64,000 nt of DNA from Streptosporangium saharense (lineage in GTDB: Bacteria; Actinomycetota; Actinomycetes; Streptosporangiales; Streptosporangiaceae). How positions within the stretch are numbered: position 1 is the stretch's first letter; every line of letters starts with the position of its first letter. Below the pieces are notes generated by a model that worked only from the letters and a program-made list of their open reading frames with translations, searched no databases and was not told the origin of the DNA. The DNA lies in contig NZ_JACHJP010000012.1 in assembly GCF_014203715.1 (NCBI RefSeq), positions 226,516-290,515 on the forward strand. The letters run 5' to 3'. Positions 25,977 through 33,895 of the stretch are shown in pieces. The translations under genes and the position numbers were made by a program.

Positions 25977-26068
25977 TTCTCCGCCACTGACATTTTTCGA
26001 ACGCCCTGTCGGATACAGAGATCTTCCCGTGGGGTACGGCGCGCCGTACCCCAGCGGCGAAAATGGTG

Positions 26069-27907
26069 TTATCTGGACAGCTGGGACAGGTCCCTCGAAG
26101 CGCCGGTCGAGGCCGAGGTGGTCAGCGCGGCGTAGGCCTGCAGGGCGGCGCTGACCGGGCGGTGCCGGTCACGGGGACGATAGCCGCCCAGCTCGGTCAG
26201 GAGCCGCTCACGCCTGGCCGCGAGCTCCTCCTCGGCGACCTTCAGCTCGATCGACCGGCCCGGGATGTCGATCTCCACGATGTCGCCGTCCTCGACCAGG
26301 GCGATGGTGCCGCCCTCCGCGGCCTCGGGGGAGGCGTGCCCGATGGACAGCCCGCTCGTGCCACCGGAGAAGCGGCCGTCGGTGACCAGCGCGCAGACCT
26401 TGCCCAGGCCCTTGCCCTTGAGGAAGGAGGTCGGGTAGAGCATCTCCTGCATGCCGGGACCGCCCTTGGGGCCCTCGTAGCGGATGACCACGACGTCACC
26501 GGCCTTGACCCGGTTGTTCAGGATGCCCTCGACCGCGTCGTCCTGGGACTCGAAGACCACCGCGGGCCCGGAGAAGCGCCAGATCGACTCGTCGACCCCG
26601 GCCGTCTTGACGATGCAGCCCTCGACGGCGATGTTGCCGTACAGGACGGCGAGGCCGCCGTCACGGGTGTAGGCGTGCTCGGCGTCGCGCACGCAGCCCT
26701 CGGAGCGGTCCACGTCGAGGGAGTCCCAGCGGGCCTCCTGCGAGTAGGGCTTGACGGTGCGGACGTTGCCGGGGGCCGCGTGCCACAGCTCGGTCGCCTC
26801 GGGCAGCACGCCCGCGGAGCAGGGGTCCCAGGCGTCGATGTAGTCGCCGAGGGTGCCGCCGCTGACGGTGTGCGCGTCGCGGTGGATCAGGCCCGCCCGG
26901 TCGAGCTCACCGAGGATGGCCGGGATGCCGCCCGCGCGGTGGACGTCCTCGACGTGGTACTTCGCGGTCGCCGGGGCGACCTTGCACAGGCACGGCACCC
27001 GCAGCGAGATCTCGTTGATCTCCTTGAGGCCGAAGTCGACGCGGGCCTCGCGGGCCGCGGCCAGGATGTGCAGGATCGTGTTGGTCGAGCCGCCCATCGC
27101 CACGTCGAGCGCCATGGCGTTCTCGAACGCCTCCTTGGTGGCGATGCTGCGCGGCAGGACCGTCTCGTCGTCCTGCTCGTAGTAGCGGCGGGTGATCTCG
27201 ACCAGCTGCCGGCCGGCATCCTGGAAGAGCTTCTTGCGTGCCTTGTGCGTGGCGAGGATCGTGCCGTTGCCGGGCAGCGCGAGCCCGATGGCCTCGGCGA
27301 GGCAGTTCATCGAGTTGGCGGTGAACATCCCGCTGCACGAACCGCAGGTCGGGCAGGCGCTCTCCTCCATCTCCAGCAGCTCGGCGTCGGAGACGGAGTC
27401 GTCCGCGGAGGCGATCATCGGGTCGATCAGGTCGAGCTTGCGGCCCGGCGTCTTGCCCGCCTCCATCGGCCCGCCCGAGACGAAGACCGTGGGGATGTTG
27501 AGCCTGAAGGCCGCCAGGAGCATGCCCGGGGTGATCTTGTCGCAGTTGGAGACGCAGATCAGCGCGTCGGCGCAGTGCGCGTTCACCATGTACTCGACGG
27601 CGTCGGCGATCAGCTCGCGGCTGGGCAGCGAGTAGAGCATGCCGCCGTGGCCCATCGCGATGCCGTCGTCCACGGCGATCGTGTTGAACTCGCGCGGGAT
27701 CGCGCCCGCCTCCCTGATCGCACCGGCGACCACGTCGCCGACCTCGCGCAGGTGGACGTGGCCGGGGACGAACTGGGTGAAGCTGTTGGCCACCGCGATG
27801 ATGGGCTTGCCGAAGTCGCCGCCCGCTACACCCGTCGCCCGGAGCAGGGCCCGGGCACCGGCCATGTTCCTGCCGTGCGTGACCGTACGAGACCTGAGGG
27901 CGGGCAT
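26069..27907 (-). CDS. ilvD: Dihydroxy-acid dehydratase
   Basis: 612 residues. IlvD dehydrates 2,3-dihydroxy-isovalerate and 2,3-dihydroxy-3-methylvalerate to keto acids in valine and isoleucine synthesis, using an Fe-S cluster. Conserved parts: ALRSRTVTHGRNMAGARAL at the start, CDKITPGML and CPTCGSCSGMFTANSMNCL holding cluster-ligand cysteines, and the C-terminal GRFSGGTSGLSIGHASPEA. The length matches family members (about 610). ATG 27907 follows GGGAGAAGCC. No acetolactate synthase or ketol-acid reductoisomerase gene is next to it. It ends 104 bases before the WYL gene. Confidence 0.97.
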   Translation of the reverse strand: MPALRSRTVTHGRNMAGARALLRATGVAGGDFGKPIIAVANSFTQFVPGHVHLREVGDVVAGAIREAGAIPREFNTIAVDDGIAMGHGGMLYSLPSRELIADAVEYMVNAHCADALICVSNCDKITPGMLLAAFRLNIPTVFVSGGPMEAGKTPGRKLDLIDPMIASADDSVSDAELLEMEESACPTCGSCSGMFTANSMNCLAEAIGLALPGNGTILATHKARKKLFQDAGRQLVEITRRYYEQDDETVLPRSIATKEAFENAMALDVAMGGSTNTILHILAAAREARVDFGLKEINEISLRVPCLCKVAPATAKYHVEDVHRAGGIPAILGELDRAGLIHRDAHTVSGGTLGDYIDAWDPCSAGVLPEATELWHAAPGNVRTVKPYSQEARWDSLDVDRSEGCVRDAEHAYTRDGGLAVLYGNIAVEGCIVKTAGVDESIWRFSGPAVVFESQDDAVEGILNNRVKAGDVVVIRYEGPKGGPGMQEMLYPTSFLKGKGLGKVCALVTDGRFSGGTSGLSIGHASPEAAEGGTIALVEDGDIVEIDIPGRSIELKVAEEELAARRERLLTELGGYRPRDRHRPVSAALQAYAALTTSASTGASRDLSQLSR

Positions 27908-28040
27908 AAGGCTTCTCCCATCATCGAAACCGTGTCCTCAAATGGTACGGCCATCGCCCGGTGCGTGAGACGGGCGTCCACGGCGCGAGACACGGACCCC
28001 GGTGGCCTCGACGAAGAGGAAACCGGGTACGGGAGGGCCC

Positions 28041-28874
28041 TCAGGACTCGGGATAACGGGTGGGCAGAACCCGCTCTGCGGCCTCGTAGATCTCGTCGAT
28101 CTCGGCGTCGGTGAGCGACCTCTCGCGCTTGGTGATCCACTTGCGGACGCGGCTGCCGTCGAAGACGTCGACGTCGCGCACCGTGAGAACCTTCCACGGG
28201 ATCGCCGGGCCGTAGATCGCCAGGGACGGGATGATCGTCACCTCGCGGCCGAGCGCCTCACCGATCAGCTCGGAGGCCCTGGACGCCTCCCAGCGCGCCT
28301 CGTCGAGACGGGGCTTCTGGTTGAAGGGGCCGTGGAACAGCTTGCGGTGCGACTGGACGCGGACCGGAAGGCGCTTGTCCCACTTCTCCGAGTCGACGGC
28401 GTAGACCCCCGTGGGGCCGACCACCAGGTGGTCGATCTGGGCCTCGCTCTCGGGGATCGCGCGGGCGTGCAGGCTCCGGTAGCCGCCCCGCTCCATCCGC
28501 TTGAGCTGTGCCTCGGTCTGGCGCTCTGCGACCGCGGCGCGACGCCAGGCGGGCACGGTCGAGTGGGTGCGGGCCCGCAGCACCGTGTCGACGATCGCGC
28601 CGATGATGGCGCAGGTGATGCCCAGCCGTACGTCGGAGAAGAGGATGCCTCCGACGATGCCCGAGGCGACCGCGACCAGCACGCGCCGCCTGAGGTGGCT
28701 GTAGCGGGGATCGTCGAGCAGGGCGCGCAGCGAGGTGCGCTCGACCGGCGCGTACTCGGCCGCCGGTGTGGCGGGTCGAGACGGTGGCCTGTCGTCGGCC
28801 GTGCGGTCGCCGACCCAAATTGGTGACGTAGTGTTACCGTCTTCTGGTGCCTGACCGGAATCCACGTAACTCAC
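28041..28874 (-). CDS. NERD-domain membrane protein
   Basis: 277 residues from GTG 28874. The N-terminus is hydrophilic; two membrane helices lie near 75-110 (VLVAVASGIVGGILFSD and TCAIIGAIVDTVL). The C-terminal half carries a NERD (nuclease-related) core: EAQIDHLVVGPTGVYAVDSEKWDKR, the E/D-x-D-H-x-x-V and D-S-E/K-x-W pattern. The usual PD-(D/E)xK-like Lys is replaced by the SEKWD arrangement, common in actinobacterial members. Substrate unknown. It is monocistronic or lies upstream of ilvD, with a 133-base gap. Confidence 0.85.
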   Translation of the reverse strand: MSYVDSGQAPEDGNTTSPIWVGDRTADDRPPSRPATPAAEYAPVERTSLRALLDDPRYSHLRRRVLVAVASGIVGGILFSDVRLGITCAIIGAIVDTVLRARTHSTVPAWRRAAVAERQTEAQLKRMERGGYRSLHARAIPESEAQIDHLVVGPTGVYAVDSEKWDKRLPVRVQSHRKLFHGPFNQKPRLDEARWEASRASELIGEALGREVTIIPSLAIYGPAIPWKVLTVRDVDVFDGSRVRKWITKRERSLTDAEIDEIYEAAERVLPTRYPES

Positions 28875-29129
28875 CGTAGCTGACGTCCATGTGGGTGCCT
28901 AGTATTAGGTTTCTCATACTTTTGTGACCTTCGCCGTCCGCATGACGTTTATCCGAACCGGGTATGTCTGTTATTTCTCTAGAGAACCCGAACGTCAACG
29001 AGAGGCGTCGCTCGCGGCGTGATCTTACCCTTCCCGGCGCGCCCGGGACCGGGGAACGCGGGAAGCGCCATGGGGCGGCCGTGAGCGGCGGGGCGGGGGG
29101 CGGGTCTCGACGGGCCGACGGCGTGGATC

Positions 29130-29135
29130 TACCGT
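29130..29135 (+). promoter_or_regulatory. -10 box TACCGT of leaderless membrane-protein gene
   Basis: TACCGT with 6 bases to GTG 29142 and no ribosome site. Confidence 0.5.
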
Positions 29136-29141
29136 TGACCT

Positions 29142-29438
29142 GTGGACGCGATCCAGGTCTTGGAGCTCCTGTTCGGTGCCTCCGGCGGCCTGTTCCTGAT
29201 CATCAGTGCCCTCGTCCTGCTTCCCGGCAGGATGCGCGCGAGCGCCGCCAGAGGCACCTCGGCGGCCGCGGTGTGGTTCGGCGGCCCGTTCCGCAGCGAG
29301 CGGGAGGTGCCCGCCCCGAGCCAGGTCCTGGTCGACCCCGCTCCTTCCCACGCCCTCACGCCCCAGGTCGACTGGGTGGACCTGGCACGGGTCTCCGAGC
29401 CCGGCAGGCGAGTCGGCGGAGCCTCGGCGGCATGGTGA
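29142..29438 (+). CDS. Small single-pass membrane protein, unknown
   Basis: 98 residues from GTG 29142. One membrane helix near 8-28 (LLFGASGGLFLIISALVLLPG), then a soluble tail with FGGPFRSEREVPAPSQVLVDP. No family recognised. It is the first of three small genes on the plus strand (29142, 29477, 29869), each with its own -10-like box 6 bases before the start codon. Confidence 0.6.
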   Translation: MDAIQVLELLFGASGGLFLIISALVLLPGRMRASAARGTSAAAVWFGGPFRSEREVPAPSQVLVDPAPSHALTPQVDWVDLARVSEPGRRVGGASAAW

Positions 29439-29464
29439 AGGGCGTGGTGAGGACGTGATGAGGG

Positions 29465-29470
29465 CACAGT
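29465..29470 (+). promoter_or_regulatory. -10-like box CACAGT before TPM-like gene
   Basis: CACAGT with 6 bases to ATG 29477; GAGAG between them could also be a weak ribosome site. Confidence 0.35.
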
Positions 29471-29476
29471 GAGAGC

Positions 29477-29848
29477 ATGCTGACGGCCTGTGGCCTCACC
29501 TCGACGCAGGCCCACGACATCCGGCAGGCGCTGCGCGCGGCGGAACGCCGCAGCGGCCTGCGCTTCGCCGTCTACCTCGGCCCCGCGCTCGGCCCGCGCC
29601 GCCACTTCTCGGAACGGCTGCACGCCGCGCTGGGGGAGGAGGCGGACACGGCGGTGCTCGTGTTCGTCGATCCCGGCGCCAGGGCGCTGGAGGTGGTCAC
29701 CGGCCCCGCCGCCAGGCTGAGGCTGGGCGACGGCGAGTGCCGGGTGGCCGCCGTGTCGATGGCGGCGGCCTTCGGCGGCGGCAACCTCGTCGGCGGACTT
29801 GTCACGGGAATGTGGATGCTCGCCGATCTGGCTTCCCGGCGCAGGTGA
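29477..29848 (+). CDS. DUF5130/TPM-like domain protein
   Basis: 123 residues. An alpha/beta domain with LTSTQAHDIRQALRAAERRSG, FAVYLGPAL, TAVLVFVDPGARALEVVTG and a final amphipathic or hydrophobic segment AAAFGGGNLVGGLVTGMWML. This order (helix, strand, helix, strand of a LVFVDP type) resembles the TPM fold of the DUF5130 proteins found throughout actinobacteria. The function is unknown; some TPM proteins act in photosystem or membrane-protein maintenance. It lies between a single-pass membrane protein and a Pycsar-like membrane protein. Confidence 0.65.
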   Translation: MLTACGLTSTQAHDIRQALRAAERRSGLRFAVYLGPALGPRRHFSERLHAALGEEADTAVLVFVDPGARALEVVTGPAARLRLGDGECRVAAVSMAAAFGGGNLVGGLVTGMWMLADLASRRR

Positions 29849-29856
29849 GGTTCTCA

Positions 29857-29862
29857 GATAAT
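29857..29862 (+). promoter_or_regulatory. -10 box GATAAT of leaderless Pycsar-like gene
   Basis: GATAAT, one mismatch from TATAAT, with 6 bases to GTG 29869 and no ribosome site. The box fixes this internal GTG as the start. Confidence 0.5.
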
Positions 29863-29868
29863 GCGGGC

Positions 29869-30489
29869 GTGCTGAAGATCGTGCGAGGCGTTCCACGGGA
29901 GGGCGAGGTGGCCCAGGAGAGGGACGAGGTGCTCTTCTATCTCGACGAGGTCCTGGCGGAGGTGCGCGCGGACAACCGCAGGCAGAACAGGAAGGCGCTC
30001 GCGCTGCTGGCCGCCGCCGTCCTCGCCGCCGTCGCCGCGGGCCTGCTGAAACCGGACCTCCTGCCCGGCCAGGTCGGATGGCTGTGGTGGACGGGGGCGT
30101 TCTTCTACGCGATGGGCGCCGTGATGCTCGTCGGCGCGCTGCACCCGCTCGTCTCGGGGCTCGCGGGCAGGACCATCGAGCGCCGCCGCTCCTACGCGGG
30201 CCGCCTGCACACCTGGAACCCGCCCGTCCAGCGGGAGGACCCCGACCAGGCGCGGGGCGGCAGGTCACGCGGGGCCTTCTCCGAGGAGGCGCTCGCCGAC
30301 CTGTGGGCGAGACTGGGCGTCCAGGACACCGCGACCGGCGCCGACGAGCTGGTGCTGCTGATCAGGCGGCTCGGCGCCGTCGCCCAGGCCAAGGACCGCT
30401 ACATCCGCAGGGGGATGCTCCTGTTCCTCGTGGCCGCCGCCTGCTGCCTGTTCTCCGTCGCCGTCGGCCAGGCCATCCTGGGCGGCTGA
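29869..30489 (+). CDS. Three-helix membrane protein resembling Pycsar-type effectors (DUF5706-like)
   Basis: 206 residues from GTG 29869. Three membrane helices: 43-60 (ALALLAAAVLAAVAAGLL), 71-95 (WLWWTGAFFYAMGAVML...) and 183-204 (MLLFLVAAACCLFSVAVGQ). A charged helix comes first (DEVLFYLDEVLAEVRADNRR), and a cytosolic domain of about 85 residues lies between helices 2 and 3, ending in RRLGAVAQAKDRYIRRG right before helix 3. This topology and the K-x-R-Y/W-x-R-R-G junction resemble PycTM effectors, which depolarise the membrane when a cyclic pyrimidine nucleotide binds. No pyrimidine cyclase gene is nearby, so a defence role is not shown. Other small membrane proteins could share this layout. 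Confidence 0.55.
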   Translation: MLKIVRGVPREGEVAQERDEVLFYLDEVLAEVRADNRRQNRKALALLAAAVLAAVAAGLLKPDLLPGQVGWLWWTGAFFYAMGAVMLVGALHPLVSGLAGRTIERRRSYAGRLHTWNPPVQREDPDQARGGRSRGAFSEEALADLWARLGVQDTATGADELVLLIRRLGAVAQAKDRYIRRGMLLFLVAAACCLFSVAVGQAILGG

Positions 30490-30496
30490 GAGCCCC

Positions 30497-31459
30497 TCAG
30501 GCGCGCAGGAGCCGCACCAGGTGGGTGGTGATGTCCTCCAGGAGCGTCGAGGGCGCCGTCGGGGCCGTGGCGATCGCGGAGAACAGACTGGGCAGACCCG
30601 CGAGCGGGAACCCGTCGTCCACCGTCGCGGCGTTGCCGATCTCGTTCTTCGCCAGGATCGTACGGCTGCGCTCCCAGGCGTCGAGCACCTCTTCGGGGGA
30701 GGGGACGCCGAACCCGTGGCCGACGGGGGCGGCGTGGCGCAGCCGTACGAGAGGGGTGTCGGCGAAGGTCAGGGCGACCCGGGCCCGCACGGACAGGTGC
30801 TCGCGCGGGGCGGGCTCGATCCAGTCCATCGCGGAGCAGGGGGTGCGGCAGGTCGCGACGCAGGTGGCGAGGGCGCCCGCGACCTGGCTGTGCTGGCGGT
30901 CGAAGTAGGCCCGCCAGCCCTCTCCGGGCTCCCCGGCGACCCGCAGGGTCCGGTTGGCCGCCGACTGCTCGGCCTTGGTGTGGTCGCACTCGCGTTCGCC
31001 GATGACGCCGAAGCGGCTGCCCGGCGCGGCCAGCCCGGCGGGCCAGCGCGCCGGGTCGCCCGCGTTGCCGAGCACCGGCTCGAAGGCGAGCAGCGGGAGA
31101 TACTCGCTGGCGATGTGCAGCGCGGCGACCATCGGGCTCAGCTCACGCCGGTGCCACCGGATCGCGATCACCTCAAGCAGCAGCGCGTAGGCGGGCCGCA
31201 GCGACTCAAGCGCCCCGCGCGGCTGCTCCCTCGGTGTCTGCGGCATGGTGCACGCCCGTGCCCGCCGCCTCAGATCAGGGGGTACGGCCCGCGCCTCGGC
31301 GGCGAAGTCCTCGGCGTCGAGCGACAGGAGCCGCTGGCCGAACTCGCACACCGCCTCGATCTCGTCGGCTCTCTCCACGACGTCCGGCGCGAGCGCCCCG
31401 ACGTCGGAGAAGGCGTATCTCCTGGCCAGGGAGACGAGCAGATCACGGGCCGATTCCAC
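30497..31459 (-). CDS. Uncharacterised protein in kinase operon
   Basis: 320 residues from GTG 31459. Mostly alpha-helical, with no signal peptide and no membrane helix. Notable parts are a histidine- and tryptophan-containing AIRWHRREL segment, a GERECDHTKAEQSAANRTLRV stretch and a cysteine cluster CVATCRTPC followed by SAMDWIEPAP. No family is recognised. It begins 12 bases after the stop of the kinase gene on the same strand, so it is very likely cotranscribed with it. It may be a substrate or partner of the kinase, which is inference. It ends 8 bases from the stop of the Pycsar-like gene on the other strand. Confidence 0.6.
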   Translation of the reverse strand: MESARDLLVSLARRYAFSDVGALAPDVVERADEIEAVCEFGQRLLSLDAEDFAAEARAVPPDLRRRARACTMPQTPREQPRGALESLRPAYALLLEVIAIRWHRRELSPMVAALHIASEYLPLLAFEPVLGNAGDPARWPAGLAAPGSRFGVIGERECDHTKAEQSAANRTLRVAGEPGEGWRAYFDRQHSQVAGALATCVATCRTPCSAMDWIEPAPREHLSVRARVALTFADTPLVRLRHAAPVGHGFGVPSPEEVLDAWERSRTILAKNEIGNAATVDDGFPLAGLPSLFSAIATAPTAPSTLLEDITTHLVRLLRA

Positions 31460-31471
31460 TGGATCACCCTT

Positions 31472-32992
31472 TCACGGTCGGTGAACGACGACGGTGCCGT
31501 GCTGCGCGAAATATGGTTTTTCGGCGTCCTCCCAAGAAGTGCCTATTTTTATCATCGTTTGGAAGCCGCTCGGGCCATCGGGCAGCGACCGGGTCCCCGG
31601 GAGGGGCAGGTAGGCCCTCAGGTAGAGACCGACCCTGGCGGCGTGCTCACGCCACCTCGGAGGCACCCCTCCCGCCCGTCGTACGGTGTCGGCGGAGCTG
31701 CGGTAGAGACCGGCCAGGTTCAGCGCGGGATCGCCGGGCACGTCCCGCATCTGGGGGGCGAACCGGCACAGGAACCTGCCCATCGCGGGGATGGCGACCT
31801 CCGGGTCCATCGCCCCGGCCAGGGGCGAGCGCGTGTAGTTCGGCGGCAGGTAACCGGCCAGGACGTGGGGCGACCAGCGGGCGATGCCGTACTCGCCGGT
31901 CGTGATGTCGGTCAGGTCGCGGTCGAAGCCGCTCTCCGCCTTGAGCATGGCGGCGATGAGCGCGGGGCTGAGACCGGGGACACCGGCACACCAGGTGCCC
32001 GCCTCGACGATGGCCGCGCGGTACTGGCCGGGGACGTCCGCTCCCGGCCGCAGCCATCGGCCGTAGTCCTGGCCGTCCCGGACGAGGGCGAGCGCCACGC
32101 CCCCGGCCACCGCGGCCACGCCCAGGGCGAGCGCGACCGGTGCCCGCCACCCCGCCCTGGCGAGGCCACGCCGTACACGCCACCGGGTGGGAGTGCCGCC
32201 GACGGTCCGGCCCACCTGCCCGGCCGCCTCCCCGCGGGCGGCCCCGGCCAGCGCCGCGGCGAAGGAACGGACGTCCGGCCACCGCTCCTCACGGTCGTCG
32301 GCGAGGCCCCGGGCGACGACCTCGCCGACGGCGCCGGAGAGCGCCTCCCCGGTCCTGCCGGGCGGCCCGCCGGTGAGCAGGTGGTGGGCCACCGCGGCCA
32401 GGCCGTACACGTCGGCGCGCTCGTCGGGGGAGGAACCGGGCCGTAGCTGTTCGGGCGCCATGTAGCCGGGGGTGCCGCCGCCGACCGTGAGCCCGGAGGT
32501 CTGGGCCAGCTCCCCCGCGATGCCGAGGTCGGCGACGAGCAGCCGCTCCCCGCCGCCGGGCAGGGAGCGCAGGAGGATGTTTGCCGGTTTGAGGTCGCGG
32601 TGGACGATGCCGTTCTCGTGCAGCGCGGCCACTCCCGCGGCGACCTGGAGCACCTGCTCGACCGCCTGCGCCCACGGCACGGGACCGGCGGCCAGGCGGT
32701 CACGCAGGGTGCCGAGATCGGCGTAGCCCATCACGAAGAACGGCCGCCCGTCCGGTAGCGCGCCGATGTCGTGCACCTGCACCACGTGGGGGGAGTCGGC
32801 CCTGCGGATCATCCGGGCCTCCTGGGTGAAACGCCTGCGTATCCGCCGGTGGTCGGCCCAGTGGGCAGCCAGCACCTTCACCGCGACGGGGGCGCTCAGA
32901 TCGTCGTCGTGCGCGAGCCACACCGTGGCGAACGCGCCCTGGCCGAGGAACCGCTCCACGCGGTAACGGCCGATGGTTGGGGGGACTTCCAT
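31472..32992 (-). CDS. Ser/Thr protein kinase fused to an extracellular lytic-transglycosylase-like domain
   Basis: 506 residues. The N-terminal Hanks-type kinase is complete: glycine loop LGQGAFATVW, Lys39, HRDLKPANIL with Asp133, Lys135 and Asn138, DLG at 155-157 (in place of DFG) and APE at 179-181. A basic juxtamembrane region (WRVRRGLARAGW) is followed by one membrane helix, 284-304. The outside part (305-506) looks like a soluble lytic transglycosylase domain: LSPALIAAMLKAESGFDRDL with the putative catalytic Glu353, GEYGIARWSP, and paired AMDPEVAIPAMGRFLCRF. Kinases of this type usually carry PASTA or NHL sensors; a transglycosylase-like sensor suggests peptidoglycan or muropeptide sensing. 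A divergent FHA protein and a downstream unknown gene accompany it. Confidence 0.85.
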   Translation of the reverse strand: MEVPPTIGRYRVERFLGQGAFATVWLAHDDDLSAPVAVKVLAAHWADHRRIRRRFTQEARMIRRADSPHVVQVHDIGALPDGRPFFVMGYADLGTLRDRLAAGPVPWAQAVEQVLQVAAGVAALHENGIVHRDLKPANILLRSLPGGGERLLVADLGIAGELAQTSGLTVGGGTPGYMAPEQLRPGSSPDERADVYGLAAVAHHLLTGGPPGRTGEALSGAVGEVVARGLADDREERWPDVRSFAAALAGAARGEAAGQVGRTVGGTPTRWRVRRGLARAGWRAPVALALGVAAVAGGVALALVRDGQDYGRWLRPGADVPGQYRAAIVEAGTWCAGVPGLSPALIAAMLKAESGFDRDLTDITTGEYGIARWSPHVLAGYLPPNYTRSPLAGAMDPEVAIPAMGRFLCRFAPQMRDVPGDPALNLAGLYRSSADTVRRAGGVPPRWREHAARVGLYLRAYLPLPGTRSLPDGPSGFQTMIKIGTSWEDAEKPYFAQHGTVVVHRP

Positions 32993-33109
32993 GTACCCAT
33001 CGTTACCATGGGATGACTTTCAGTCAGCACATCTTGTGGTGTGGCTCGCGCTCCCGCTTTCCTCGTCTTTCCTCTGCGGTGGGTCATCCGGTGCGCAAGG
33101 ATCGTCACC

Positions 33110-33835
33110 GTGAGTATCCGTAAGCTTTCAGGGATCCTTGTCCAGAGGGGGGAGCAGGTGCTGGAGCTCGCTCCCGGCGAGCATGTCACCTTCGGCAGAG
33201 GACCGGTCGATCTCGTGCTGCCCGACCTCTCCGTCTCCCGGCTCGCCGGGCGGATCGACGCGGTCGCCGACTACTGGACGATCTCCAACCTGAGCCGCCG
33301 CTCGACCTACGTGGTGGACACCCCGGAGGGGGAGGGCGAGTTCGTCAGGGTGCCCCCGGGCCGGGTGCGCGCCCCGATCCCCTTCGAACTGGGCAGGGTA
33401 CGGCTGACCAGGGACGCGGAAGACACCGGAGAGACGGCGTCGTTCCTGGTGTTCGCCCCCGAGCACGTCCTGCTCCACCCCGACGCCCCCGGACGAGAGT
33501 GGGAGACGGCGCCGACCGTCCCGCTGGACGTCACCGCGACCTACTTCCTGATCCTGGTCGCCCTCTGCGAACCCCGGCTGCGCGACCCGCTCTGCGGCGT
33601 CGTCCCGACCGTCCCGGAGATCATCATCCGGCTGGCACACCTCGGGCTCGGCCGTTCGGCGGTCAACTTCCACATCGACTATCTCGCCAGGGTGAAGCTC
33701 CAGGTCAGGGCGCCGGAACGGCCGGTCAGACCCGACTGGCGGCGGGCCGCGCTGGTCTCCCTGGCGCTGCGGCACGACCTGGTGACGACCGGGCACCTGG
33801 CGCTGCTCGAGACGCGCAGCCACATCCTGCCGTGA
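33110..33835 (+). CDS. FHA-domain protein with C-terminal helical (winged-helix-like) domain
   Basis: 241 residues from GTG 33110. Residues 1-115 look like a forkhead-associated domain: VTFGRGPVDLVLPDLSVSRL with the Gly29-Arg30 and Ser43-Arg44 pair, and Asn60 in the ISNLS strand. The usual SxxH histidine is Ala here. Residues 140-241 are helical (VTATYFLILVALCEPRL, VPEIIIRLAHLGLGRSAVNFHI), resembling a winged helix. FHA domains bind phosphothreonine, so this is a natural partner of the divergent kinase 117 bases away. A DNA-binding output, as in EmbR-type regulators, is inference. A 15-bp hairpin follows the stop. Confidence 0.7.
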   Translation: MSIRKLSGILVQRGEQVLELAPGEHVTFGRGPVDLVLPDLSVSRLAGRIDAVADYWTISNLSRRSTYVVDTPEGEGEFVRVPPGRVRAPIPFELGRVRLTRDAEDTGETASFLVFAPEHVLLHPDAPGREWETAPTVPLDVTATYFLILVALCEPRLRDPLCGVVPTVPEIIIRLAHLGLGRSAVNFHIDYLARVKLQVRAPERPVRPDWRRAALVSLALRHDLVTTGHLALLETRSHILP

Positions 33836-33836
33836 C

Positions 33837-33877
33837 GCCCGACGCCCCTCACCGAAGGACGATGAGGGGCGTCGGGC
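33837..33877. terminator. Bidirectional hairpin between FHA gene and pepN
   Basis: 15-bp perfect stem, 33837-33851 with 33863-33877 (GCCCGACGCCCCTCA and complement), 11-base loop, between convergent stops. Confidence 0.75.
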
Positions 33878-33895
33878 CGGACCGACCGGCGAAGG

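Noticed and set aside
28964..29458. 164-residue frame over the small membrane-protein gene
   Set aside because: Its first third is low-complexity and the overlap region is better explained by the gene at 29142 with a -10 box 6 bases upstream.
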